64,000 nucleotides of DNA. Origin: Cyathus striatus (lineage: Eukaryota > Basidiomycota > Agaricomycetes > Agaricales > Nidulariaceae). The notes beneath the pieces are model-generated. The model made no database searches and was not told the DNA's origin. It saw only the letters and a list, made by a program, of their open reading frames with translations. The DNA lies in contig JAOVFP010000002.1 in assembly GCA_025738555.1 (NCBI GenBank), positions 2,604,001-2,668,000 of the forward strand. Direction: 5' to 3'. The position numbers and the translations under genes are program-made. This document shows positions 1-10,969 of this stretch, piece after piece; position 1 is the first letter of the stretch; every line of letters begins with the position of its first letter.

Positions 1-983
1 AGGACAACAGTGAGCAGTGAGCGCATAGTTTGTATGTAAGTACGTGGATTTTATTCTATATGCAAGCATCGTACATGCTAAAATACTGTGGTTGACAGAT
101 TAGTGCAGACGTTCGAAGTTGAAATTTGTTTGGACTTGAACTCAATTAGAACTTTGTATGACTCCTTTGTGTCTTAACTTCGATTGGACTTCGATGCATG
201 TAAGCAGGATCATGGACTCTGGTGGAACCTGAGGCCTGAAGCTGAAGGCCTGACCGATGACCGCCCATCCAGAGACTAGAGCGCCCTTACATTCATCCTA
301 GTTGGGCCCAAGTAATGAAGTCTTGTCAAGCGGCTGTCAAAATTTTTCTTCGTAACTCCCATAACTTACCAAATGATGACCCATGATCACTCCTCCGGTA
401 CCTTTACTTATCGTTCTGCGCGTTTAATTTATCTAACCCTAGATTAGTACTACTTATAGATAGCTATACTGTACTCAAGTGGAGCTGCTGCAGCCTATGA
501 TTAGCTCGCTTCCGAATCTCGCTTACTTATCAAGGATAGACGTGCGAGCATTCTCGAGCACGCAGCTAAGTACGCTAAAAGGTCTCTCGCATCGTACTTT
601 CTTGTCCGTATTTCAATTCCGCATGCCCGCTACTTACATGTAGGAAACCATCGAGCACATTGTTTTTTGAGAAATAAACTTCAAGAATGAAGCTGGTGGA
701 CTTTAAGGGTCTCGACAACGCGGGCGAACTTTTAACCCATCATTTCTTCTCACCGAGGACAATCAAGTCGCATATGGCCTGTCGGACCTACGAATGTCTT
801 CTAAAAAAAACAAATTTACGAGAATTCTGAAGCTTGTTCTTAACTTTCCCATCATACTTGTTCAAGGAACGGCTGAAACCCTCGGCAGTTGCATAATGTT
901 GGTACGGCTCGGTATAAAGTAGCCATGCGATCGAAGACCGTTAACTTTTCCACCCTTGTTTTTGACATTCCTTTCATCCAGCA
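1..983. other. Non-coding upstream region
   Basis: I see no convincing gene here. Short open frames lack codon structure and partners to splice to. The last few hundred bases should hold the promoter of the DUF6533 gene that starts at 984, but no clear TATA box was picked out. Confidence 0.5.
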
Positions 984-2525
984 ATGCCCGAGACGATCCT
1001 TAGTACTCTCCTTGAACACACGCAGGTATTTCATGTACGTTGTTCTCTAGAGTCGTGCTTCTGGCAATTAAAACTTATACTTCCTATGTATACAGTATAT
1101 GAATGGTACGTGGCCAATACAGATGGTTTATAAAGGACAGGAGTTCATGGTCGACTGGTACAGTGGCCAGCATAGTTTTATTGGTTTGTGGCATTGGCGG
1201 TATTTCGTGAATCACCATTCCTCACGCATTTCTAGTATTACGACTATCTCTTGACGTTCAACTTGGAAGTGAGCTTGATCTGGCCTTCCAATTGGGGAGC
1301 GATGAAGATACTATTCCTGCTTGCCCGCTATACACCATTTATTGATTCATTAATTGTGTTTTATCGTATGTTCTCGTTTGACGAGCCTGGAAGTCAAAAT
1401 CTAACAATGTTCAATAGATCATTTCGCGCCAAACATATCTCAAGAATCTTGCCTCAAGGCATACGAAGCAAATGGATGTGAGTATGAAACGTGGCTTCAG
1501 TTTCGATTTCCTGAGCCTCTATAATTCATGTGGTTAGGGATGTACATTGCTGGCGCATGCTTCGCTGAAAGTGCGTTCGTCTTAATCATACGTAATAGTT
1601 GTAATTCATATCGAAGCTTTACCACTAAAGTTATCCTGACCCTAAGGACATGGGCTGTTTGGAGGAAGGATCCGGTAGTAAAGTTTGGTCTTCCAGCCTT
1701 TTTCATCGCAGTATGGGTTGCATCCTGCGTAATTGTTGCAAAGTTCCTTCGTACGCTGGAATGTAAGCAATACTTTTATATCAATGCTCCCTTTACCGAC
1801 TTAACATGCTTGCGTGCAGTTGCCCATGCGCCATATCCAGGTTTCAGAGGATGCCTTGTTATTGGTGGAAGTTCGATACTATGTATCCTTTGGATATTAT
1901 TGATGGTGTTCAATACTGGTATGTACATTTTCTGCCCATCGGATCTTGTGGCTTTATAAGACAATATAATTTATAGGAACATTAATTCTCATGGGACTTC
2001 GAGCATCCAGAACTCGTAAATATTTCTCTGCCTCATCTTCCTCGTGGACTGACTTCCGATAGGTCGATTGGTTGTAACATCGGAACTCTTGCAAACAGTG
2101 TATCGTGATGGTAAGTTGACATGATACAACATATGTGATCAATTCTTACATCGAGACGAACAGGCATCACCTACTACATTTATCTTTTTGGTTAGTGGCC
2201 TCTTTTCATTTTTTTATTCTATGTTTCTAATGCAAAATATTCAGTCTTGTCGCTTGTTAACGTGATCCTCGTGCTTAAGCTCCCAGTACGTATTTGATAG
2301 ACCATTTCTTACAAGATCATTTCTCATGCATAATGATTCAGCTGGATTATGTCAACTTGTTATCAACGTGCGTTACATGAAAGGTTACTTGATCGTCTAC
2401 TATGACTCACACCTTTGATTACGTGCAGGCTTGAACGCGTAATGCAATCGATATTAGGCTGTAGAGTCATTCTACACATTCGAGAACGAGGCATTAGGTC
2501 TCTTGGAGATGAAACCTTCTTATAA
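984..2525 (+). CDS. DUF6533-domain multi-pass membrane protein, copy 1
   Basis: Fourteen exons can be joined in frame to 270 residues: 984-1034, 1096-1105, 1164-1183, 1236-1365, 1418-1477, 1538-1570, 1631-1762, 1820-1918, 1977-2015, 2063-2110, 2164-2190, 2245-2285, 2342-2367 and 2429-2525. All introns begin GT and end AG. The N-terminal block YYDYLLTF followed by LIWPSNW and FLLARYTPF is the DUF6533 signature of Agaricomycete membrane proteins. Later blocks LRTWAVW and APYPGFRGC are also typical of the family, and several hydrophobic stretches suggest six or seven membrane segments. The function of the family is unknown; receptor-like roles are only speculation. Exons 2 and 3 are 10 and 20 nt long, and the phases fit exactly in all three window copies. 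No stop or frameshift is needed. It is the only one of the three copies without an adjacent DUF829 gene. Confidence 0.88.
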
Positions 2526-3149
2526 TTAGGACCAAACAGTCGGATGTTCCCGGAATAAAATGGACTAATGTACTATACTATATGTTTGCAAATAAAACTG
2601 TATTAAATAGGTGTTCGCCAAAATATTCCTCTTCACATTTTCTCTGCTTGTAGATATTATAAGTCACAGTCGCCAGACATCGGTTACAATCATCAATTAA
2701 CTTTAATAACTATGTATATATCAGTGCGTTAGGAGGGAGTCTCAAAGGATTCATCTGAATCAGTATCAAATAGAGAGCCTAATACTAGAAAAGAATACCG
2801 ACTCCACCCGGCTACGACCAGTTGGTCAAAGAAAGTGTTAATTTTAATAGCAGTACTTCTCATACTTATATATGTGAAAGTATCGATAGTTAAAGGGAGC
2901 TCTATCAGCAATCTGTTATTATTAGTTCGGATAAACCCTTACTCAAGGAGCTTACACCTCAGACAAGGGTGGATCAGATCGCTGTAAATATGGTACAACC
3001 CGATTTACTTAACAATTAGAATAGTTATTAAAATATGTTGTCTGACCGATGTGTGAGCAAATCTAGAATATGTGCAAGAATAGGAAAACTGACCGATCCA
3101 TGCAACATATTTACAATAAGATCCATCCAACAATGTCTCGCACTACGCA
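2526..3149. other. Intergenic AT-rich DNA
   Basis: No gene is seen. It separates DUF6533 copy 1 from the GC-rich retroelement; composition changes sharply at about 3150, which I take as close to the element's 3' end. Confidence 0.45.
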
Positions 3150-3260
3150 AGGGTAAATACTAGCTGGTGGGGGTTGGGGTATGGGTCAGTTTACTGGCCC
3201 TAGACGCTAAACGGAGTGTGCTGCTCACCCAATGCAAACAACTGCAGCACCTTGTGCAGC

Positions 3261-4379
3261 CTACCCAACCACTGTCCGATTGGCAATGTGCCTCAATGCG
3301 ATTTGCTCGAATGCACAGATGTATGTCTCATATGTGAGGGACTGCCAATGACCATGGATTCGGACAATCTCCGGGTTGACGCCCGCAGCTAGGTAAAACG
3401 AAGTGCCACCAATGCGAAAGGAGTGGCCGAATGTGGTGCCCCAGCCCGCACACAATAGGATACTGTTGATGTGCGCCATAGCCACTGTCTTGACCATCAG
3501 GTGGACGCCACCTCGATTGTCGTGCCATGAAAAGAGAGGGTCTAACTCGTCGGCCGGCGAGACCACCGCCAGGTTGCGGAGGGCCAGCATAGGGCACAGG
3601 CCCCTCTGCTCCACAAGGAGGACATCCTGCGAGTCGCCTGGGGCTGCTGTCTTGGCATGGGGAAGGCGCAAATGGACGAAAGGGCGGTGGTTGGCGTCCT
3701 TGAGGAATTTGCACGCTGAACGAGATAGGTAGCGTGCTGGCAAGTACGCTGCACGAGTCAGCATGGAGACTTCACCGAAATGCATGAGGCCAAAGAAGAC
3801 TGAAGTAGCCATAGCCCAAATACAGGCATCAAAGGAGGTGCTTAAGCGCAGCTCAGATCGGAGTGCGAGCAGCATGGGCACAGTGATGGGAGGTTGTGGA
3901 GGGCGCCTACGGGATGCACCTTGTATGCGCGCCATGCCTCGCAGGGAGAATTCGAGCTGTGTACGATCTTCGTCAGATAGTGGGGGAGGCCAACCTTGGG
4001 CCAAGTGCCAGGCTCGGACCGCCGCCAGGTATTTGCAGATGGTGGGGATGAACACCGTTTCAAATACTGTCCCATCAGCGAAGAGGGGATCGGCAGGATT
4101 GGGGTCTGTGACCGCCCAGAGTGCGAAGGAGTGAAGAAGGGGAAAGGCTGCAGGGAGGCGATCATGTTCAGGCACAGAGAACACATCGCAGAAGATGTGG
4201 AACTTACGTAGGCCAGCACCGTAGTTGGTGCTCTCATCCAGAGAGGCACTGAGTGCCAGCGCCCAGGCATGTTGCAGGACAGGGATCTGCAAGACAGCCG
4301 CAGGTGGTGACGTCACCCCTTTCCAGCAGAAGATGTGCTTGTTAGATGCACAGGCAGGGCATAATGGTGATGGGGACAA
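3261..4379 (-). CDS. Tyrosine recombinase of the retroelement
   Basis: A 372-residue open frame. The C-terminal third shows the tyrosine-recombinase core: GHSFRIGG supplies the H-x-x-R pair, followed by IHGHWQS and the nucleophile tyrosine in TYETYI. This enzyme would integrate a circular cDNA by strand exchange instead of DDE chemistry. The first catalytic arginine normally sits in a block like GLMRFGE; here the block reads GLMHFGE, with CAT where CGT is expected, a CpG-type transition that should inactivate the enzyme. A lysine in LPHAKT is a candidate for the catalytic lysine of the beta hairpin. The true start is unclear: in relatives this domain often continues from the RNase H frame, and here the two lie in different frames, 77 nt apart. 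Confidence 0.8.
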   Translation of the reverse strand: MSPSPLCPACASNKHIFCWKGVTSPPAAVLQIPVLQHAWALALSASLDESTNYGAGLRKFHIFCDVFSVPEHDRLPAAFPLLHSFALWAVTDPNPADPLFADGTVFETVFIPTICKYLAAVRAWHLAQGWPPPLSDEDRTQLEFSLRGMARIQGASRRRPPQPPITVPMLLALRSELRLSTSFDACIWAMATSVFFGLMHFGEVSMLTRAAYLPARYLSRSACKFLKDANHRPFVHLRLPHAKTAAPGDSQDVLLVEQRGLCPMLALRNLAVVSPADELDPLFSWHDNRGGVHLMVKTVAMAHINSILLCAGWGTTFGHSFRIGGTSFYLAAGVNPEIVRIHGHWQSLTYETYICAFEQIALRHIANRTVVG

Positions 4380-4456
4380 CTGCAGCGCGGCTACTGTCTC
4401 TGCTACCCAGTCACCGGGAAGTGAGGACGGTACAATGCGGATTGCTCACGCTGGCA

Positions 4457-5050
4457 TCACCATGATATCAGGCAGTGGGCAAAATGCGAGGGGAGGGGGA
4501 AGTCAACTCTCAGAGTGGCGGCTGGGAAGCCAGCCAGGAAGGCCCGTACGTCGCCTCGGGACAAGGTGTCGGAGATGTTGAGTCGGCTGGGAATATGCAT
4601 GGCTGCAAGAGAGATCCCAGAGGATGCAAGAAGGCCATAGATGTTCTTGAGCACCTTGTTGGTGTTTTGGCTGCGGGAATGGCCAGAGTTTACCACTGCA
4701 ACCACTCCTTGGTTGTCGGAGCGCACCAGGAAGGACGCACTGGCATGAGCATCCTTCCTGATGAGGCCAAGGTGGAGTGCCAATCGCAGCCCAAGCTCGA
4801 CTGCAGCTGCTTCCGCCCATCCGATGTCGAATTCAAGGTCCAGTCCAACAAGTGTGCCAGGCGCGTAATGCCAGACAGCCCAGTGCCCTGCCACAACAAC
4901 ACCAATCCCGAAGGACGAGCTGGCATCCCCCCACCATTGTAAGTCTACTGGGGTGCGTGAGCGCAGTGGGAGTGAGTTTGGGGAGGATTGCAAGATGAAC
5001 CTCACCCAGTCGAGGTCCTTGAGGACAGACGAGGGGGGGTGCAGCACCGC
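4457..5050 (-). pseudogene. RNase H domain, cut from RT by an in-frame stop
   Basis: Roughly 195 residues with the RNase H pattern: an acidic residue in the block WWGDASS, then GWAEAAAVELGLRLAL, then RSDNQGVV, and near the end SRLNISDTLSRG. It would degrade RNA in the RNA-DNA hybrid during reverse transcription. It is in the same frame as the upstream reverse transcriptase and is separated from it only by the TGA at 5051-5053. I read this as one RT-RNase H polyprotein with a nonsense change, not two genes. CGA to TGA by cytosine deamination is the simplest origin. Confidence 0.75.
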
Positions 5051-5974
5051 TCATTTGGAAAAGAAGGTGCGGGAGAAGGAGGTGAGGGACCATAGGAAGG
5101 GGCACACCAAGTGGAAAATGGACGATGCATGTACAAGTTTCCTGTGGAAACTTGCAGCATCCCGGGCCTTGAAAGAAGCCCCGGGGACTGCCCACACACG
5201 AAGCAGCATGAGGAGAGAGTCCACCTTGCTGGTTGGCAGCGAGACGGAACAATGCACCAGGTCCCAGTCGAAACCGATGTATCTCTGGACGACGGCGAGG
5301 TTGCGAGTTTTGGATGCACTCCATGGGACTCCAAGGGCTGCAGTGAGTTTGGTGAACTCAGCCTCGACCCACGTGTCGTCTGGCAGGGCGATGACAAAGA
5401 AATCGTCGACCCACTTGAGCAGGAGCCGAAAACCACAGGCCTTGTAGATGGCAACCAGCATGTCTGCTACTTGGCCAAAGACCCCAGCGCTGGATGCCAG
5501 GCCAAAGCACACTGCTCTGTCGACATACACCTTCCCTTTCCACCAGATGCAAATAAAATTCTGCTGGGAAGGGTGGACGGGTGTGATACGATATGCGGCA
5601 GAGATATCGAAGGTGGCAGCACGGCAGCCATCGGGCAGGGATAAGATCAGGTCCACCGTGTCTGAAAAGGTCCCCCACGCGGTGGGGAACTGGTCTGCAT
5701 CGATGAAGGAGTTGATGGAAGCAATGGATGGGTGGGAGCGGGGGAAGGAGAGGTCTTGAATTAAATGAAAGTCGGTGGAATGGGGCTTGGGTACCAGACC
5801 CAGTGGGGAAGTGATAAAGGGGCCGATCAGCTCCTCAAGCTGGAGTGGATCGTACACTTCAGAATAGTGGCCTGCCGCCTGCTCTGCTAGGATGTAGTGG
5901 TCGATAAATGCAGGGTCCAGCCGCGAGGAAGCGTGGTTGTTGAAATAAATGAGTGCGGTCGAGGGAGGCTGCAA
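5051..5974 (-). pseudogene. Reverse transcriptase domain of the retroelement
   Basis: About 307 residues covering the RT fingers and palm: IGPFITSPLGLVPKP at the start, FDISAAYRITPVHP with the first catalytic aspartate, FGLASSAG, and the catalytic box WVDDFFV in place of the classical YxDD, as in other elements of this group. It opens after a TAG in its own frame and overlaps the gag frame by 116 nt. Continuity with gag is restored if one base is skipped just after the GFKVGI block of gag, so it is either a +1 programmed frameshift or, as I think likelier, a one-base insertion. It ends in a TGA that interrupts the RT-RNase H fusion. Confidence 0.8.
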
Positions 5975-7717
5975 TGCCTACCTTGAAACCGCTTTTAATG
6001 CCGTCTAGGATGTGCTGCCACTCGGCCAGCATGCCCAGACGGACTAAGGTCCGCTCAATGGCTTCAGCATTGAGCAGTGTGGCGATCTGGCGAGGATCAC
6101 CGGGCACCCACGGAGGTGCAGGCGCCAGCCCCGTGGGAGGCACTGCCACAGAGGGAGCAGCCATGGTGGTGGTTGCACGCGGCAAAGCTGCAGTGCGAGT
6201 CCCGGGACCACCGGAAACAGTAGGGGGCACTGTCGGGGCTGCGAGGCTGTTGGGGTGGCGTGCCTCCCCAATGAGCTGGGCAACGGGGCACCCAGCACGT
6301 GTCTGACGCGCGGAGCAGTCCTTGGGGAAATGCCCGTCCGCGCCACATCGAAAGCACATGCCAGAGCCGCTAGCGGGCACAGCATGCGCCCGTTTGGAAG
6401 GGGACTCTGACAAGGGATACGACGAGGCCCCCCGCTTGGCAGGGGACTGCGGGAAGTAAGGGGATGGGGGAGGGGGCGGGGGTGGGGGTAGGTGGGAGTA
6501 CGGGGGCTGCTGGGCACCAGCGAACGAGCCGGGACAACAAGAGATCAGGACCTGGTTGGTAACAAGTTGGAGAGCAACAAGGTCCAGGACCAAGAGGTCA
6601 TGCTTGTGGTTCAAAGCTGCCGCCTCGCGCTGTTGGATATCATAGGCCACAGCAATGGGCCATGCATCAGCCTCGGGACCCTGCCTGCTCGCTAGCTTGA
6701 GGACAATGAGTTGGTGCACCCGGAGCGCATTGGCGTGCGCATCGCTGATGTGGAAACGGGTGCGGCTGATGTGGATCTCGGAGGCGTCGATCCACTCAAG
6801 TGTGGATATGTTACGCTCCCCAGACCGGTCAGGGCCACGGGATGTGAGTCCATGCGCTGTAATCACCATGGTCTCCTCACCACGGAGGGCACGGAGACAC
6901 GTAGCTTTTGTCAGTGCAGAGTATGGGACATAGGCATATGCTGCGAAGGCTGCATCAACGCGGGGGGGAATAGCTGCGGGAGGGAACAGGTGTCAGCACA
7001 CGTGGTAACGGAAAACACGGAATGGCCAACGAAAAACGAACAGTCTGCATGCCAAACAGGGGGCGGGAGGTGCCCAACAAGGGTCCAATGTGTAACACCC
7101 CGAAGGGTGAAAGTGGTGCAGGCAGGTAGGGTATGGGTGGGCAGGTGTGAGTGGGAGAGCGGGAGGGGAGAGTGTGAGGGGGGGAGGAACGATGGACAAC
7201 GGGTGGGACGGACAATAGGGGGTGAGGGGGAGGAACAATGGACAACGGGCAGGACCGAAAAAAAAACGAGTGTGGGAAAGAACTCACCACTGTCCAGTGC
7301 ATTGGTTTTGAAACCAGGCACAATGGCCCCAATGGATGCCTTCTTTGGCGTGTCCCTGGGAACTGCTAGAGCGGCTAGCGTGGCAGTGTCTGCGACCATG
7401 GAGAAGTCTGCCACTGGCTGGTTCACGAGCTTAGCGCGCGCCTCAGCGAGGGCGATTTCCAGCTCGAGTATCCTCGCAGCCACGGCCGGAGCCATGGCTG
7501 TGCCAGGTGCATCGGCGAGAGGCGTCAGGTCCAAGAACAGAATAGGCCTGTCTACAGCTTGGCGCACAGTGGGAGCAGTGGTGGGAGGATCCTCCCTAGC
7601 CACATTCCCGTCACCCTGAGCACTAACTCTGTCCTGCGGCTCGGCAGAAGCCTGAGTCGGACCAGGTGTTATGATGCCCTGACTCGGTGTGGGCTCAAGT
7701 CCATGTAAGTTTGTCAT
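5859..7717 (-). CDS. Gag-like nucleocapsid protein of the retroelement
   Basis: Two exons, 7717-7288 and 6973-5859, join in phase to about 514 residues. The intron (7287-6974, 314 nt) begins GTGAGT and ends CCGCAG. The join restores the block AAYAYVPYSALT, which is characteristic of gag proteins in Agaricomycete elements, at the head of the second exon. A short coiled-coil-like stretch (ARILELEIALAEARAKL) lies in exon 1. A CCHC zinc knuckle, CFRCGADGHFPKDC, lies near residue 330 and should bind RNA. Between them is a proline-rich linker with runs of seven or more prolines. Toward the C-terminus GTLLNAEAIERTL-like helices lead into the block that should continue into RT. The start at 7717 is the first ATG of the frame. 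Confidence 0.68.
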
Positions 7718-7990
7718 CGCGCTAACTACAAAGAAATATCTATGGGTTATGGGACTACTGACTGACTGAGTGAGCTAAGTTGCAGGCAGTGGAGCTTGTG
7801 TGAAATGGCGTCGAAATGGTGAGAGGCAAAGCAGCAGAAAATTTCGGGTTGTCTCTGTTTGCCGCTTTTGTTGGACGCTGCGACCGGTTTTGCCCGGCTG
7901 TGCTCAGGCAGCCAGTAGCTTAGCTAATTGACCCCATCCGTTCCTAGGCCAATCGGAAAAATTTCGGAGGCTCAGTTCATGTTGCACAGG

Positions 7991-8909
7991 TAAAATTGGC
8001 ACGAAACAATTGGAACAATAAGCAGATGTATTACCCAATTTAGAATTTTCTAATGCATCTGACACATTACATATTTTATGGCATATTCTAATTGTTACAA
8101 AAATCGGGATGTACCATATTTACATGAACCCAATTTAGGCCTGTCTGAGGTGTTAATGTGACTTCTTTACAAATATATTTAGAACTTTAGAACTCTTTAA
8201 TAACTTTGATTTCGTTGAATCATGCTGTGCCAATGTAAACTACAGTGGCCATTTGAAATTTGTCTAATAGAGCATTTAATTTTGAAATGCTAGAGAAGGA
8301 AAGACATCGAGAATGAGGAAATATACTTTTATTTTCTTGTGCTATTCTTTAGCTGTTGTTCTGATTCTCGGCGCTATTGTGCTTGGTTGGCCGCCGTCGA
8401 TCGCAGCTAAATGATTGGAAGATTTCGAATAGCTATCTCAGGATAATATTCCCAAGCCCGAAGACCGAGTGACGTGTACGCCATGCCATGTAAGTACTAT
8501 GTATGTAGTAGTCAGAACTTCCTAGCTGACTTAGCGTTTAGGTCGGCCAACTTTCGTCATTTTGAACTTGGATTCAACAACAGCATATTGTCTTGCGCAA
8601 AAAAATTGCAACATATAGCCGCTTTTTTTCCACTGTCCACATGTAACTCCAACCCACAGAGTTATGACCAAATCTTGTTTTCGTACTATATATGGACAAG
8701 GACCTATCTCCTTGATCATTACACCCAAACCACAACTTAGTTCGGTTCGATCTCGTATGAAGCTAAGTATAACTAACATTAGATCACTCCTGTTATGTGG
8801 CTCCATTATTTTTGTACGCAAGTGAAAACGCGGAATCGATATAAAGTATCCGACATGAATGTGAACATCAATCCCCCCTTAAACTCTTCGTCATAGTAAA
8901 GCTGTAGCA
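7991..8909. other. Intergenic AT-rich DNA
   Basis: No gene is seen. AT-rich, unlike the retroelement to its left. It should contain the promoter of DUF6533 copy 2. Confidence 0.45.
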
Positions 8910-10480
8910 ATGGCAATTGAAACATTGGTTACTCTCCTTGAACATACACAGGTGTTCCGTGTACGTTTCTGTTTTTCTTACTACAAGTTCAATTAATTGA
9001 AACGGGGGTTCTTTATTGTCATAGTATGTGAACAGTACGTGTTATTATTCTCCGAAAATTGGAGAATTTACGATGAGTATACACAGTCGCGAGCCTAGTT
9101 TTATTAGTAAATTATATTTCTTGCTACTGGCCTTTACTGCATCTACATTGCTAAACATATTTCAGTACTATGACTACTGCTTAACATTGAGCTCCGAAGT
9201 GGACGTTATATGGCCTTCAAAATGGAACTTGATAAAAATTCTTTTCGTCCTTGTGCGGCATACTCCGTTCTTTGATTCAGCCCTTTTGTTCTATCGTAAG
9301 TACTATGTTTTCCTTCAGTAACAAAGCATTCAGATAGAAACTTTAACATCAATTGTCTACCGTAGATCACTTCGCACCACACGTATCTCCAGAGTCGTGC
9401 TTCAAAGCATACAAGGCAAACGGATGTGAGTATCAAGAGCAGTTCAGTTTTATTAGGACAATTTGGGCATTCACAAAGATTGAAATAGGGTTGTATTTTG
9501 CTGGCGGTGTTCTCGCTGAAAGTTCGTTTTCCGTTTCTGGTGGTAACTTAATGAACTTGTTTGAAAATATACTACAGCTGTACTAACCATACGAACTTGG
9601 TCTGTTTGGAGAAATAATCCAACAGTGAAGTTTGGTCTTCCTATCTTTTTTCTTTCAGTGTGGACTGCGACAGCAATCATTATTGCAAAGTTCATTACAT
9701 CACTGGGATGTATGTAGTACATTGTCTCCTGTTATGCTCTCTATTTGACACTTCATATGTTCCATGGGCCACAGTTGCACTTGCTCCATATCCAGGCTTC
9801 AGAGGGTGTATGGCTATACAAGGAAGCTCATTACTCTCAGTCGTCTGGATATTATTGATGGTGTTCAATGGTGGTAAGTACATGTTGGTACCAGCGAAAA
9901 TATCCATCACGCCAGTTCAGGAGCATTGAGCCTCATGGGAATTCGAGCATTCCAATCTCGTAGGTGCTCCATTCTTCTGCCTTCAATGGAGTCTGATTCG
10001 ACCTAGGTCGAATGGGTGTAACTTCGGATCTGCTGAAAATAGTGTACCGGGATGGTGAGCTTCAGCTGTGGTGATCGTTATATCCTGTATCTTTTGCTTA
10101 ATCACCAGATTCATAGGTATCACCTACTACTTCTACCTTTTTGGTGCGACTTCTCTAGCAATGCCCTAAAAGTTTATTGCCAGACTCTAACAACATATAG
10201 TGCTGACATTCATTAATGTCGTTCTTGTCCTAAAACTCCCGGTATGTCACCTTTGGTTGTGGGAGTCTGCGATACTTATTTATCATTCGCAACTCCGCAA
10301 TGTAGCCTGACTTTGTTGCCTTGCTATTATAGTGCGTTGCCCGAACACTATCTAATTCTTTTCTCACGTTTTAAAATTGAAAGTCCCGAGCGCATAATGC
10401 ATTCTATATTTTCTTGTAGAGTCATTTTACACATTCGCAATCGGGGGAAAAGTTCTCTCGGCGATGCAACTTTCTTGTAG
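8910..10480 (+). CDS. DUF6533-domain multi-pass membrane protein, copy 2
   Basis: The same 14-exon structure as copy 1 can be rebuilt: 8910-8960, 9025-9034, 9087-9106, 9166-9295, 9366-9425, 9489-9521, 9578-9709, 9775-9873, 9921-9959, then four short exons and a last exon at 10384-10480, for 270 residues. The signature YYDYCLTL, VIWPSKW and FVLVRHTPF places it in DUF6533. The remaining blocks, IRTWSVW and APYPGFRGC, match copy 1 closely. The exon that precedes the last one differs in sequence (P-D-F-V-A-L-L-L in place of L-D-Y-V-N-L-L-S) but keeps its 26 nt length and phase. No lesion was found, so I call it intact. It is the upstream gene of a duplicated segment whose second gene is a DUF829 hydrolase. 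Confidence 0.87.
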
Positions 10481-10962
10481 TGGATATGTTACAATCCCAT
10501 TCTTCTTCGTTGTTGTAAACATGTATAAGAAGCCTGACACTCAAGGTATTTCGCGCCGTGTAAAAAGGCAGATATACATACAGTTATAAATAAGCGGCAC
10601 AAAGTTGAATGTAGTTAAGCTCATCAAGTGTTAAACTACTTTGGATTGTCCGATCCTATGTAGTAGAAAACATTACAGTTAAGTACCTCGATTAATTTTA
10701 GTTATGTCATATGAATTGCATACTACTTACTCCGTGATACTAATGTAGTTGATGTTGCGTTGAACAGCATGCGCAGTTGCTGGTTAATTCTGCTGCTGTC
10801 ACTCTGAATCATTCATTCATTTAATCATTCTCGTAAGATTGATGTCTGGTAAGAGTGTTTTTTTGGATTCAAAATGTGTGAGCGCTGTGTGATCGCGGTG
10901 TAAGTGAGAAGGACTCCAGACTCATAAATATGAAGTTCGCAATTTTAATGCTTCTGATAATC
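10481..10962. other. Duplicated intergenic spacer, left part
   Basis: No gene. It resembles 16546-16873 downstream of copy 3, which shows that the duplication extends beyond the DUF6533 gene. It ends at the target-site duplication of the inverted-repeat element. Confidence 0.5.
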
Positions 10963-10969
10963 AAATTTG

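Larger units (their letters stand above)
3150..7990 (-). mobile_element. Ngaro/DIRS-like tyrosine-recombinase retrotransposon, decayed
   Basis: On the minus strand the order is gag-like protein with a CCHC zinc knuckle, reverse transcriptase, RNase H, then a tyrosine recombinase. This order, without a DDE integrase or protease, is that of DIRS-order elements. No adenine-methyltransferase domain is seen, which fits the Ngaro group, known from Coprinopsis and Phanerochaete. The interior is clearly richer in G+C than its flanks. I could not identify the split direct repeats expected of Ngaro, so both ends are placed only by composition. Lesions (a one-base shift between gag and RT, an in-frame TGA between RT and RNase H, and a probable loss of the first catalytic arginine of the recombinase) indicate it is no longer autonomous, though the reading frames are otherwise long and clean, suggesting recent activity. 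Confidence 0.82.

Noticed and set aside
3150..3260. Possible split direct repeats of the retroelement near its two ends
   Set aside because: Reading 3000-3260 against 7718-7990 gave no shared block longer than a few bases, so no repeat is claimed.
3403..5759. Long plus-strand open frames opposite the retroelement
   Set aside because: They lie antisense to gag, RT, RNase H and recombinase frames, whose motifs are clear on the minus strand. High G+C makes long spurious antisense frames likely.
8474..8821. Open frames of 88-96 codons on both strands upstream of DUF6533 copy 2
   Set aside because: They overlap each other, lack motifs, and nothing comparable exists upstream of copy 3.
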